A DNA stretch of 64,000 nucleotides from the NCBI GenBank assembly GCA_025356075.1, contig JANXUT010000055.1, forward strand, positions 186,001 through 250,000, in the 5' to 3' direction. The notes beneath the pieces are model-generated. The model did not search any database and was not told the DNA's origin. It was given only the letters and a program-made list of their open reading frames with translations. Of the stretch, positions 32,201 to 41,276 are shown in pieces (positions within the stretch are counted from its first letter, which is position 1; each line of letters starts with the position of its first letter). Position numbers and translations under genes: made by a program. The DNA comes from Pseudomonadota bacterium (GTDB lineage Bacteria > Pseudomonadota > Gammaproteobacteria > Steroidobacterales > Steroidobacteraceae).

Positions 32201-32857
32201 CTAGAGCGCGTTGATGTCGCGAGTCTCGAGGATGCGCTGCGCGGCGCCGTGGCGTGCGATCGCGAGCATGGCGCGCCCGACCTGGGCGGTATTCGTCACG
32301 CGATCGGGAAATGCCCGCTCGAGAAGCGGCGTCAGCGGCGCGAGCAGCGCGTAGAGGAAGCGGTAGACGGCGGTCTTCGAGACGATCCCGTCGCCCGGCC
32401 GGATCATCCCTGGCCGGAACATGAAGGCGCGGCACGGCAGCGCCAGCAGCGCGTTCTCGGTGCGGCCCTTCACGCGCGCCCACATCGACCGCCCGCGCTC
32501 GCTCGAATCGGTACCGGCGCCCGATACGTAGATGAGCGTGAAGCCGGGATTCCAGGCGCAAAGCGCGCTCGCGAGGCCAACGGTGAGGTCGTAGGTGACC
32601 GCCGCATAGGCCGCTTCCGTCATCCGAAACGACGACACGCCCGCGCAATAAAAGCACGCGGTCAGGTCGCGCAGCGACGGCTCGAGCGCACCGATGCCGC
32701 CGAAATCCGCGAGCACGAGCTCCCGCACCTTGGGGTCGCGCACCCCGGTCGGCGAGCGCACCAGCGAGACGATTTCGGTGACAACCGCCGCCGCCAGGCA
32801 TTCGCGGAGCACGCCTTGCCCAACCATGCCGGAGGCGCCGAGCAGCAGGATTCTCAT
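32201..32857 (-). CDS. NAD(P)-binding Rossmann protein (TIP30/HTATIP2-like atypical SDR)
   Basis: A 218-residue single-domain protein. The N-terminus MRILLLGASGMVGQGVLREC carries the GxxGxxG dinucleotide motif. The central VTYDLTVGLASAL and FTLIYVSGAGTDSSERGRSMWARVKGRTE contain a Ser and the Lys of the TIP30-like pattern, and AFMFRPGMIRPGDG is the usual strand and loop. Members bind NADP(H), but few have a defined activity. It is divergent from the phytoene-desaturase-like gene at 32970 and shares that 112 bp promoter interval. Confidence 0.87.
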   Translation of the reverse strand: MRILLLGASGMVGQGVLRECLAAAVVTEIVSLVRSPTGVRDPKVRELVLADFGGIGALEPSLRDLTACFYCAGVSSFRMTEAAYAAVTYDLTVGLASALCAWNPGFTLIYVSGAGTDSSERGRSMWARVKGRTENALLALPCRAFMFRPGMIRPGDGIVSKTAVYRFLYALLAPLTPLLERAFPDRVTNTAQVGRAMLAIARHGAAQRILETRDINAL

Positions 32858-32969
32858 CGGCGCGATCCTCCTGGTAACGGCCTTGCCCAGCGCGTGTTTG
32901 CGCCGCCAGTGTCCCGCCGGCGGGCGAGAGGGTAGGCTACGCGCGGTCCGGGGGGCGGGGCGACGGGCG

Positions 32970-34565
32970 ATGGCTTCACACTACGATGCGATTGTAGTCG
33001 GCTCGGGCCACAACGGGCTCGTCTGCGGGGCCTATCTCGCGAAGGCGGGCCTGAAGACGCTGGTGCTCGAGCGCCGCGGCATCATCGGCGGTGCCGCGGT
33101 GACCGAGGAATTCGCGCCGGGATTTCGCGCCTCGCGGTTTTCCTACGTGATGAGCCTGCTGCACCCGCGGGTGATCGCCGACCTGGAGCTGCGTTCGTTC
33201 GGCCTCGAGGTGCTGCCGGCCAACGACCTCTTTTGCCCGCTCGGCGGCGATGACTACATCGTCTTCAGCGACGATCCCGCCAAGATCCAGCAGGAGTTCG
33301 CCCGCTTCTCGCGCCACGACGCCGAGATCTACCCCGAATTCGCGCGCGAGCTCGCCAGATCCGCGAACCTGATCCGCCAGCTCCTGTTCGAGACGCCGGT
33401 CGATCCCTTGAAGCGCGACTGGAAGGGGTTTCGCGAGACGGCGAAGCTCCTCTGGCGCTACCGGAAAGTCGGCGACCGGGCGTATCGGCTCATCGACCTC
33501 CTGAGCCAGAGCGCCTACGACTACCTGTCGGTCTGGTTCGAGAGCGACACGGTGAAGTCCGTACTCGCCTACTACGCCTCGGTCGGCACGTTCGCCGGTC
33601 CCCGCTCGCCAGGGACCGCCTACGTGATCCTGCATCACCTGATGGGCGAGCACGAGGGGGCCGGCGGCTGGGGCTTCGTGAAAGGCGGCATGGGAGCGAT
33701 CCCGGCCTCGATCGCCCGCTCGGGCGCGCGCTTCGGTCTCGAGGTGCTGACCGATGCCGCGGTCGCCGAGATTACCGTCAGCGACGGCCGGGCAACCGGC
33801 GTCAGGACCGTCGATGGGCGGGAGTTCACCGCGAGCTGCGTCGCCTCGAACGCCGATGCGAAGACGCTGTTTCGCCGGCTGCTCGCGCCCCGACACCTGC
33901 CGGCGGAGCTACTCGCCGACATCGATGCGTTTCGCACGTTCTCGACCGCGTTCAAGCTCAACATCGCGGCGGAGGCGCCGCCCATGTACCGGGCCTTCGA
34001 TCCTGCCAAGACCGGCTTCGCCTACCCGAGTTTCGTGCACGTGGGTCCCGGCATCGACTATCTCGAGCGCGCCTACGATGACGCCAAGTACGGATCGTTC
34101 TCGGCGCGTCCGTTCCTGACGCCGGTCGTGCCGACGATCGTCGATGACACGCTGGCGCCCGCCGGCCAGCACGTCGTCAACGTCTTTGGCGGGCACGCGC
34201 CCTACACGCTCAAGGGCACAACCTGGGACGAGGCGAGGCCGCGCCTCGTGAAGGCGGCGCTCGATGTGATCGAGGAGATGGCGCCCGGCTTCGGCGCCGG
34301 CATCATCGCCATCGAATCGCTCGTCCCGCCCGACCTCGAGTCGATCGTGGGGCTGCCGCAGGGGCACATCTTCCACGGCGAGCTGAGCGCCGACCAGCTC
34401 TTCTGGCAGCGCCCGACGCCGCACTACGCCGACTACCGCACGCCCGTCGCCGGGCTTTACCAGTGCGGTTCCTCGAGCCATCCGGGCGGCGGGGTATCGG
34501 GGATCCCGGGCCACAATGCCGCGCGCGAGATCCTGAAGGACTGGAAGAAGCTGAAGCGAGGCTGA
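32970..34565 (+). CDS. Phytoene-desaturase-like FAD oxidoreductase (PYROXD2-type)
   Basis: A 531-residue flavoprotein. The FAD motif is GSGHNGLVCGAYLAKAG (residues 11-27), followed by LVLERRGIIGGAAVTEEFAPGF. In the middle is GGWGFVKGGMGAIPASIAR, and near the C-terminus GLYQCGSSSHPGGGVSGIPGHNAA, the second flavin contact. The GxGHNG pattern is that of the carotenoid-desaturase-like proteins related to PYROXD2, whose substrates are unknown. No carotenoid genes are in the window, so a pigment role is not supported. The next gene starts two bases after its stop, indicating a two-gene operon with a dimethylglycine dehydrogenase-like enzyme. Confidence 0.88.
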   Translation: MASHYDAIVVGSGHNGLVCGAYLAKAGLKTLVLERRGIIGGAAVTEEFAPGFRASRFSYVMSLLHPRVIADLELRSFGLEVLPANDLFCPLGGDDYIVFSDDPAKIQQEFARFSRHDAEIYPEFARELARSANLIRQLLFETPVDPLKRDWKGFRETAKLLWRYRKVGDRAYRLIDLLSQSAYDYLSVWFESDTVKSVLAYYASVGTFAGPRSPGTAYVILHHLMGEHEGAGGWGFVKGGMGAIPASIARSGARFGLEVLTDAAVAEITVSDGRATGVRTVDGREFTASCVASNADAKTLFRRLLAPRHLPAELLADIDAFRTFSTAFKLNIAAEAPPMYRAFDPAKTGFAYPSFVHVGPGIDYLERAYDDAKYGSFSARPFLTPVVPTIVDDTLAPAGQHVVNVFGGHAPYTLKGTTWDEARPRLVKAALDVIEEMAPGFGAGIIAIESLVPPDLESIVGLPQGHIFHGELSADQLFWQRPTPHYADYRTPVAGLYQCGSSSHPGGGVSGIPGHNAAREILKDWKKLKRG

Positions 34566-34566
34566 G

Positions 34567-37020
34567 TTGACCGATCCCACCCTCCCCTCGAGCGCCCGCG
34601 TCATCATCATCGGTGGCGGCGTGATCGGCTGCTCGATCGCCTACCACCTCACGCGGCTCGGCTGGCGGGACGTCGTGCTCCTCGAGCGCCACCAACTGAC
34701 CTCGGGCACGACCTGGCACGCCGCCGGGCTGCTGACGACGCTCAGGGACACCGAGGCGCAGACCAAACTCGCCAAGTACACGCAGGACCTCTACCGGCGC
34801 CTCGAGGCCGAGACGGGACAGGCGACGGGGGTCATCAACTGCGGTTCCATCCAGCTGGCGCAGACCCCGGAGAAGGCCCTCGAGATGCGCCGCGGGCTCG
34901 CGATGGCCGGCTGCTTCGGTGTCGAGGGGCACGAGATCAGTCGCGCCGAGGTCAAGGCGCTCTGGCCACTCGCGGACGTCTCCGACCTCGCGGCGGCGTT
35001 CCATTTCCCGAACGACGGTCGTGTCAACCCGACCGACGTCACCCAGGCGCTCGCGAAGGGCGCGCGCCAGGGCGGCGCGCGCATCCTTGAGGGGACGCCC
35101 GTGACGGGCATCACGAGCGCGAACGGCCGGGTCACCGGGGTCCTCACGGCCGCCGGGCCGATCAGCGCCGAGGTCGTCGTCAACTGCGCCGGCATGTGGG
35201 CGCGCGAGGTCGGCCGGATGGCCGGCGTCAACGTGCCCCTGCAGGCGGCGGAACACTACTACCTGATCTCCGAGCCCATCGCCGAGGTCCATCCGCTCCT
35301 GCCGATCCTCCGCGATCCCGGCAACTCCGCCTACATCCGCGAGGAGGCGGGCAAGATCATGCTCGGCCTTTTCGAGCGGACCGCGGTGCCCTGGGGACTG
35401 CCGCGGATCCCGGAGGGCTTTGCCTTCGGCGAGATCCCGCCCGACTGGGAGCGTATGGCGCCCTACATCGAGCGGGCGATGCGCCGCGTGCCGCGGCTCC
35501 TGGAGACCGGCATCAAGCTCCTCTTCTGTGGCCCTGAGTCGTTTACGCCCGACCACAACTACCTGATGGGCGAGGCGCCGAACCTCAGGAACTTCTTCGT
35601 CGCGGCGGGATTTAATTCACTCGGCATCCTCTCGGGCGGCGGCGCCGGCCACGTGATGGCCGAGTGGATCGCCGCGGGACACCCGCCGATGGACGTGTGG
35701 TCGGTCAACATCCGCCGCGCCTACCCGTGGCAGGACAACGACCGCTACCTGCAGGAGCGCATCGTCGAGACGCTCGGCATCGGCTACCAGGACCACTGGC
35801 CATTCCGCCAGTGGGAGACCGCGCGCGGCGTCAAGAAGAGCGTGCTGCACGACCGCGTGGCGGCGGCGGGCGCGTGCTTTGGCGAATCGGCGGGCTGGGA
35901 GCGGCCGAACTGGTACGCGAGGGCCGGCCAGACCCCCGAATACGCCTACGGCTGGGGCCGGCAGAACTGGTTCGCGAACAACGCCGCCGAGCACCGCGCG
36001 GTGCGCGAGCGGGTGGGCCTCTTCGAGCAATCCTCGTTCGCGAAGCTCCTGGTGCAGGGACGGGATGCCGCCGCCGTGCTCAACCGGATCGCGGCGGCCA
36101 ATGTCGATGTCGCCGTCGGCCGCTGCGTCTACACGCAGTTCCTCAACGCGCGCGGCGGCATCGAGGCGGACCTCACCGTCACGCGCCTCGCCGCCGACCG
36201 GTTCCTCGTCGTCACCGCCGCGTTCACGCAGACGCACGTCGAGGCATGGATCCGCGACCAGACGCCCGCCGAGGCGTTCAGCCTCGTCACCGACGTCTCG
36301 GCGGCCTACGCGATGCTGAACCTGCAGGGGCCGGCCGCGCGCGCGCTGCTCGCGAGCCTCTCGCCCGATGACTTCTCGAACGCGGGCTTCCCGTTCGCGA
36401 CCGCCCGCGAGGTCAGGATCGGCTACCAGACCGTGCTCGCGGTGCGCCTCACCTACGTCGGGGAGCTCGGCTGGGAGCTCTACGTCCCGACGCCGTTCGC
36501 GCTGCCGGTCTACGACGCGCTCGTCGCGGCAGGCGCGGCGCACGGGATGCAGCACTGCGGCTATCACACGCTCAATTCACTCAGGATGGAGAAGGCGTAC
36601 CGCGACTGGCCGCACGACATCGGTCCAGCCGATTCGCCGCTCGAGGCCGGCCTTGGCTTCTGCATCGCCTGGGACAAGCCGGGCGGGTTCGTCGGCCGCG
36701 ACGCGCTGGTGCGCCTGCGCGAGGCGGGGCCGCTCGCGCGGCGCCTCATGCAGTTCCGCCTCGAGGATCCGGAGCCGCTGCTCTACCACGATGAACCGAT
36801 CTGGCGGGATGGCGAGCGGGTCGGTATCACGAGCTCGGCGATGTACGGCCACACGCTCGGTGCCGCGATCGCACTCGGCTACGTGTCGGTACCTCCCGGC
36901 GCCGACGATGGCGCGCTGACGGCGGCCCGCTACGAGATCGCGACCGGCGGCGCGCGCGTTGCGGCGACCGCCTCACTCACGCCACTGTACGACCCGAAGA
37001 ACGCCCGGATTCGCCGCTAG
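34567..37020 (+). CDS. Second dimethylglycine/sarcosine dehydrogenase-like enzyme (FAD + GcvT)
   Basis: An 817-residue enzyme with a DAO-type FAD half (IIIGGGVIGCSIAYHLTRLGW near residue 14, LTSGTTWHAAGLLTTLRD with the likely covalent-flavin His). A GcvT-type folate half starts near residue 430 (VGLFEQSSFAKLLVQGRDAA, YTQFLNARGGIEADLTVTRL, YVGELGWELYVPT, HTLNSLRMEKAYRDWPHDI). It is closer to the textbook dimethylglycine/sarcosine dehydrogenase pattern than the enzyme at 11669-14086. TTG 34567 directly follows the preceding stop, and no better start exists before the Rossmann strand. It should demethylate an N-methyl amino acid and pass the carbon to folate. Confidence 0.88.
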   Translation: MTDPTLPSSARVIIIGGGVIGCSIAYHLTRLGWRDVVLLERHQLTSGTTWHAAGLLTTLRDTEAQTKLAKYTQDLYRRLEAETGQATGVINCGSIQLAQTPEKALEMRRGLAMAGCFGVEGHEISRAEVKALWPLADVSDLAAAFHFPNDGRVNPTDVTQALAKGARQGGARILEGTPVTGITSANGRVTGVLTAAGPISAEVVVNCAGMWAREVGRMAGVNVPLQAAEHYYLISEPIAEVHPLLPILRDPGNSAYIREEAGKIMLGLFERTAVPWGLPRIPEGFAFGEIPPDWERMAPYIERAMRRVPRLLETGIKLLFCGPESFTPDHNYLMGEAPNLRNFFVAAGFNSLGILSGGGAGHVMAEWIAAGHPPMDVWSVNIRRAYPWQDNDRYLQERIVETLGIGYQDHWPFRQWETARGVKKSVLHDRVAAAGACFGESAGWERPNWYARAGQTPEYAYGWGRQNWFANNAAEHRAVRERVGLFEQSSFAKLLVQGRDAAAVLNRIAAANVDVAVGRCVYTQFLNARGGIEADLTVTRLAADRFLVVTAAFTQTHVEAWIRDQTPAEAFSLVTDVSAAYAMLNLQGPAARALLASLSPDDFSNAGFPFATAREVRIGYQTVLAVRLTYVGELGWELYVPTPFALPVYDALVAAGAAHGMQHCGYHTLNSLRMEKAYRDWPHDIGPADSPLEAGLGFCIAWDKPGGFVGRDALVRLREAGPLARRLMQFRLEDPEPLLYHDEPIWRDGERVGITSSAMYGHTLGAAIALGYVSVPPGADDGALTAARYEIATGGARVAATASLTPLYDPKNARIRR

Positions 37021-37038
37021 CGAGGGCGGAAGCCCTCG

Positions 37039-38226
37039 TCACTGGTCGCCCAGCATGCCGACGATCGGCAGGCGGGCCGCCCGGATGGCGGGGAAGAATC
37101 CGCCGATCAGGCCGACGACGGTCGCGAGGATGAGCGCCGTGACACAAAGTCCCGGTGTGACCTGGAACGTGAAGATGACCTGCGTGAAGTTAGCGCTCAG
37201 GGTCTTCGCCGAAAAGCCCTGGAAGATCAGCGACGCCGCCACGACGCCTACCAGGCCGCCGACGACCGACAGGAAGAGCGCCTCGGCGAGTGTGCCGACG
37301 AAGGTCGGAAATCCGCCAAACCCGATCGCGCGCAGCGTCGCGATCTCGGTGCCGCGAGTCGCGACGGAGCTGTACATGGTGTTGAGCGCCCCGGCGAGCG
37401 CGCCGATCGCCATGATGATCGCGAGCGGCCAGCCGAGCGCCTGGATCAGCCCGCCGGAGGCCTTCGCCTGCTCGGCGAAATAATCGGCCTCGGACTGGGC
37501 GAGCAGCTGCACGCGCGGGTCCGCCGCGACCGCCGCCTTCAATGCGGGCAGCGCGGCGGGCGAGGTCAGCCGCACGCGGATCGTCTGGAAGAAGTTCTGC
37601 CGGTCGAAGGCGCTTTGTACGACGCCAGCGTCGGCCCAGAGCTCCGACTCGCGCACCGTGCCGCCGTCCTCGAACACCCCGACGACCGTCCAGGTGCTCT
37701 GGCCGAGCCTCAGCGTCTTGCCCACCTCGAAGCCGACGAACTCGCGGACAACAGCCCGACCGACCACCAGCTCGTTGGTGCCCGGCTGGAACACCCGACC
37801 TTCGGTGATGCGGATGCCGTGGCGAAGCGCGATGCCGGTGGGAGTGATGCCCCGCAGCGGCAGGTTGCCGCGCAGCCCGTTCGAGCGGCTGGTGCCATCG
37901 ACGATCACGAAGAGCTCCGCCGAAATGAGCGGCTTGCCGCCTGCACGAGCGACGCCCGTCATCTCACCGACCAATGCCGCCTGGTCGCGCGACGCGACGC
38001 TGTTGATCTCGCTGCTTGCGCCGTCGCGCATCAGGATCGCGATATCGGCGGCGCCGGCGCTGGCCTGTGCCTTGCGGAATCCGTTGGCCATGGCGAGGAA
38101 GGACAGCAGCACCGCGACGACGAGCGCGATCGCGACCACGGTCGACAGCGACATCCAGAGCCGCTGGGGGATGCTGCGGATGTTCATGCCGGCGATCGCG
38201 ATCGACTGGCGTCCGAAAGTGGCCAT
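37039..38226 (-). CDS. ABC exporter permease, FtsX/MacB type (second permease)
   Basis: A 395-residue membrane protein with one N-terminal transmembrane helix (RLWMSLSTVVAIALVVAVLLSF), a large periplasmic MacB-PCD-like domain and three C-terminal helices of the FtsX domain (WPLAIIMAIGALAGALNTM; EALFLSVVGGLVGVVAAS; CVTALILATVVGLIGGFFPA). The cytoplasmic loop ATRGTEIATLRAIGFG is the typical coupling segment. Its start lies two bases after the stop of the partner permease. With that permease, the ATPase and the adaptor it should form a tripartite-type exporter in the inner membrane. The cargo is unknown. Confidence 0.88.
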   Translation of the reverse strand: MATFGRQSIAIAGMNIRSIPQRLWMSLSTVVAIALVVAVLLSFLAMANGFRKAQASAGAADIAILMRDGASSEINSVASRDQAALVGEMTGVARAGGKPLISAELFVIVDGTSRSNGLRGNLPLRGITPTGIALRHGIRITEGRVFQPGTNELVVGRAVVREFVGFEVGKTLRLGQSTWTVVGVFEDGGTVRESELWADAGVVQSAFDRQNFFQTIRVRLTSPAALPALKAAVAADPRVQLLAQSEADYFAEQAKASGGLIQALGWPLAIIMAIGALAGALNTMYSSVATRGTEIATLRAIGFGGFPTFVGTLAEALFLSVVGGLVGVVAASLIFQGFSAKTLSANFTQVIFTFQVTPGLCVTALILATVVGLIGGFFPAIRAARLPIVGMLGDQ

Positions 38227-38228
38227 CG

Positions 38229-39386
38229 CTACCTCCGCCCGAGCGCGCTGACGATCCTGAGCCTGAGCCCCGACCACGCGGGCACCGCGCCGGTCACGAG
38301 CCCGAGCACGATCGCCCACCCTAGGCCCGCGGCGAGTATTGCGCCTGTCATGTGGACACCCGGGATCAAGGCCTCGAGATACCGCCGCGTCGCTGCGAGG
38401 GCCAACCACGCCGTGCCGAGCCCGAGCGCCGCGCCAAAGAGCGCCAGCAGCATCGACTCGGCCAGGATCTGCGCCGAGATCACCGGGCCGCTGAAGCCGA
38501 GCGTCTTGAGCACGCCAATTTCGCGGGTCCGTTCGCGGATCGCCATGACCATCGTGTTGCCGACGATGAGCAGGATCGCGGCGAAGGCCGTCGAGACGAC
38601 CAGCGTGACGATGAGAGCGATGTTGCCGACCTGGGCGACGAATGCCTTGTTGAACGCCGCGGCCGTGTCGGTGCTGGTCTCGTAGGGCGAGTTCGCGAAC
38701 ATCGCATCGACCTGCTTCTCGATCGAATCATTGAGCTTCGGCGAGGCCGTCGTGAACACGATCATGCTGGTCGTGTCGCGCGCGAAAGTCACGGTCTCGT
38801 CGAAGTACTTGTGGTGCATCAGCACGACCGACTCGCGCTGCGAATCCTCGGGCAGGTTGATGATCGCATCCAGGTTGAAGTCCCAGCTGTGCGAGCCGTC
38901 GGCACGCGAGAAGATCGAGGAGGAGATCGGAATGTGATCGCCAATCTTCCAGTGATTCTTGTTGGCGACAATCCGCCCGACCGCGATCCCGCGCCGGTCG
39001 TTCAGCCACGCGGTGCGCTGCTCGGGTGGCAGGACGATCTTCGGATAGACCTGCAGGTAGGCCTGCGGGTCGGTCGCGAACATCAGCAGGAAGTTCTTCG
39101 GATCCTGGTAGAACCCGCCGAAGAACGACTGGGAAGTCGCGTGGGTGATGCCCGGCAGGTCACGGATGCGATCGACGTAGCTGATCGGCAGTGGCACCGT
39201 GAAGTTGATCTTGTTGACCGTCACGAGGCGATCGGCCGCGGCGGAGTTCTGCCCCGCGTTGAAGCCCTGCAGGAAGCTCTCCAGCGCCCCGAACAACAGG
39301 AAGGCGATGAAGATGGCGATCAGCAGGAGGACCGTCCGCAACTTGCGGCGTCCGATGTTCTTCGTCACCAGCAGCGCGTGGTTCAT
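38229..39386 (-). CDS. ABC exporter permease, FtsX/MacB type (first permease)
   Basis: A 385-residue permease with an N-terminal helix (LRTVLLLIAIFIAFLLFGAL), a periplasmic domain of roughly 240 residues, and three C-terminal helices starting at VGNIALIVTLVVSTAFAAI. The loop MAIRERTREIGVLKTLGFS is the conserved FtsX-domain coupling segment. Its start overlaps the stop of the ATPase gene. The paralogue immediately downstream has a clearly different sequence, so the functional transporter is probably a heterodimer. Confidence 0.88.
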   Translation of the reverse strand: MNHALLVTKNIGRRKLRTVLLLIAIFIAFLLFGALESFLQGFNAGQNSAAADRLVTVNKINFTVPLPISYVDRIRDLPGITHATSQSFFGGFYQDPKNFLLMFATDPQAYLQVYPKIVLPPEQRTAWLNDRRGIAVGRIVANKNHWKIGDHIPISSSIFSRADGSHSWDFNLDAIINLPEDSQRESVVLMHHKYFDETVTFARDTTSMIVFTTASPKLNDSIEKQVDAMFANSPYETSTDTAAAFNKAFVAQVGNIALIVTLVVSTAFAAILLIVGNTMVMAIRERTREIGVLKTLGFSGPVISAQILAESMLLALFGAALGLGTAWLALAATRRYLEALIPGVHMTGAILAAGLGWAIVLGLVTGAVPAWSGLRLRIVSALGRR

Positions 39387-40075
39387 GCGAGCTTGGTCCG
39401 CTCGACGAAGATTCCCTTGTTGAGGTGCAGCGTGCGCTTGGCGTGGTTCGCGGCTTCCGGGTCGTGCGTCACGACGATCACGGTCTTCGAGTGCTCGCGG
39501 TTGAGAAGCGCGAGGATCTCGAGCACCTCATCCGCGGTCGTCCGGTCGAGGTCGCCGGTCGGTTCGTCGCACAAGAGCACCTTCGGGTCCGAGACGATCG
39601 CCCGGGCGATCGCGACCCGCTGCTGCTGCCCGCCCGACATCTCGCGCGGATAGTGCTTGCTCCGGTCGCCGAGGCCGACGAGGTCGAGCGCGGTCGCGAC
39701 GTGGCGGCGCCGGTCCTTGCTGCCGAGCTTCGTCAGCAGCAGCGGCAACTCGACGTTCTGCGCTGCCGTCAGCACCGGCATCAGGTTGTAGAACTGGAAG
39801 ATGAAGCCGACGTTGGCCGCCCGCCAGCGCGACAGCTGGCCTTCGTTGAGCGTGTCGACGCGCTGGCCGTTGAAGAGCACCTCGCCCGAGGTCACCTGGT
39901 CGATGCCGCCGAGCACGTTGAGGAGCGTGGTCTTGCCCGATCCCGACGGTCCCATGATCGCGACGTAGTCCTGCGCCGGAATGTCGAGATCGAGGTTGTC
40001 GAAGATCGTGATCGTCTCCTTGCCCTTCACGAAACGCTTCGAGACCTTGCGCAGCTGGAACGAGAAATCTGACAT
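39383..40075 (-). CDS. ABC exporter ATP-binding protein (LolD/MacB-like)
   Basis: A 230-residue ATPase. Walker A is GPSGSGKTT (residues 42-50), followed by the Q-loop region FIFQFYNLMPVLTAAQNVELP, the signature MSGGQQQRVAIARAI, Walker B VLLCDEPTGDLD and the H-loop VIVVTHDPEAANHAKR. The FYNLMPVLTA segment is characteristic of LolD/MacB-type exporters. It lies 23 bp after the adaptor gene and overlaps the first permease gene by four bases. Confidence 0.93.
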   Translation of the reverse strand: MSDFSFQLRKVSKRFVKGKETITIFDNLDLDIPAQDYVAIMGPSGSGKTTLLNVLGGIDQVTSGEVLFNGQRVDTLNEGQLSRWRAANVGFIFQFYNLMPVLTAAQNVELPLLLTKLGSKDRRRHVATALDLVGLGDRSKHYPREMSGGQQQRVAIARAIVSDPKVLLCDEPTGDLDRTTADEVLEILALLNREHSKTVIVVTHDPEAANHAKRTLHLNKGIFVERTKLA

Positions 40076-40098
40076 GCGGGCGTCCTGTGAAGTGGGGC

Positions 40099-41124
40099 TC
40101 AGCCGGCCTTGGCCGCGCTCATCGATACCTTGATGGCCATGTCGGGCAGGATACGCGGGTCCTTGGAGAGGATCGCGATGCGCACCCGCACGGTCGCCTT
40201 CTCGCGATTGGCCGTCGGTACGATCGCGATGACCCGCGCCGGGATCGACCAGTCCGGGTAGGCATCGAGCGTTGCGCTGACGGACTGCTCGGGCTTGACG
40301 CGCGAGATGTACGCCTCGTTCACGTCCACCTCGATCTCGAGGCTGTCCATGTCGACGAGCGTGCAGATGCCGGTCCGCGTGAACCCCCCGCCCGCCGACA
40401 TCGGCGAGATGATTTCGCCGGGCTGCGCGTTCTTGTCGACGACGACGCCGGCGAAGGGCGCGACGATGCGGTGCTTGCCGAGCACCTCGAGCTGGTGCTT
40501 CGCGTCCGAGCGCGCGGTCGTAAGCTCCGCCTCCGATCGCGCGAGCTGGGCTTTCAGGTCGGCCGCCTGCGTGTCGGCCTTGGTGACGTCCGCTTCGCTC
40601 ACCAGGTGGGCGAGCGCGAGGTCCTGGGTGCGCTTCTGGATCCGGTCGGCATCGGCGAGCTGAGCGCGGGTGGAGGAGACCGCCGCGCTCGCCGACTCGA
40701 TCCGCGAGTTCGCGGTCGCAAGGTCGGTCGCGGCGAGCGTGTCGTCGAGACGCGCGAGCAGCTGGCCCTTCGCGACGACCATGCCTTCCTCGACGAGTAC
40801 CTCGGCGACACGGCCGGTGATCTCGGCCGCCACCGTCGCGCGCCGGCGCGCGACGACGTAGCCGGAAGCAACGAGGTTGCCGGGAGCCACGGGCGCCGCC
40901 GTCGCTGCCGGGGCGGGGTCGGTCGCGGCACTAGCGGCGGTCTGCTCGGCGCTCGTCCGGCCCCAGAGGAGCCAGGCAATGAGCCCGGCCACGAGAGCGC
41001 CGCCGACGGCGCCGCCCGCGAGCAGCAGCCACGCGGGGCGCTGCTCCTCGGCCAGCACGTCCGCGTCGACGGGGCGGACGATTTTCAGGGAGGCGAGCTG
41101 GGAGGAGCGTGAATCGTCGTTCAT
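40099..41124 (-). CDS. Periplasmic adaptor (HlyD/RND-type membrane fusion protein)
   Basis: A 341-residue adaptor with a single N-terminal membrane anchor (PAWLLLAGGAVGGALVAGLIAWLLW, about residues 32-56). Half of a biotinyl-lipoyl-like domain follows (VASGYVVARRRATVAAEITGRV), then a coiled-coil hairpin from VAKGQLLARLD through LEVLGKHRI, and the second lipoyl half IVAPFAGVVVDKNAQPGEI. ATG 41124 was chosen because it starts the protein shortly before the membrane helix. It would link the ABC permeases to an outer-membrane channel. No TolC-like gene is present in the window. Confidence 0.88.
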   Translation of the reverse strand: MNDDSRSSQLASLKIVRPVDADVLAEEQRPAWLLLAGGAVGGALVAGLIAWLLWGRTSAEQTAASAATDPAPAATAAPVAPGNLVASGYVVARRRATVAAEITGRVAEVLVEEGMVVAKGQLLARLDDTLAATDLATANSRIESASAAVSSTRAQLADADRIQKRTQDLALAHLVSEADVTKADTQAADLKAQLARSEAELTTARSDAKHQLEVLGKHRIVAPFAGVVVDKNAQPGEIISPMSAGGGFTRTGICTLVDMDSLEIEVDVNEAYISRVKPEQSVSATLDAYPDWSIPARVIAIVPTANREKATVRVRIAILSKDPRILPDMAIKVSMSAAKAG

Positions 41125-41276
41125 GGGGTCCGTGCCGGAATCAGCGCGCAAGGGGTGAGTGTAAGGCGTCTCGTCGCGCCGGAACCGCGCCCACGCAGGG
41201 CCGCATTATTGCCCGACGGGCCGTGCGCTGCAGGCGTTCCGGGAAGGCCCGGCGGGCCGCCCGCGCCGGTGGTCCC

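Noticed and set aside
32970-34565. Carotenoid biosynthesis (crtI)
   Set aside because: The GxGHNG pattern and the lack of crtB, crtE or crtY nearby favour the PYROXD2-like group.
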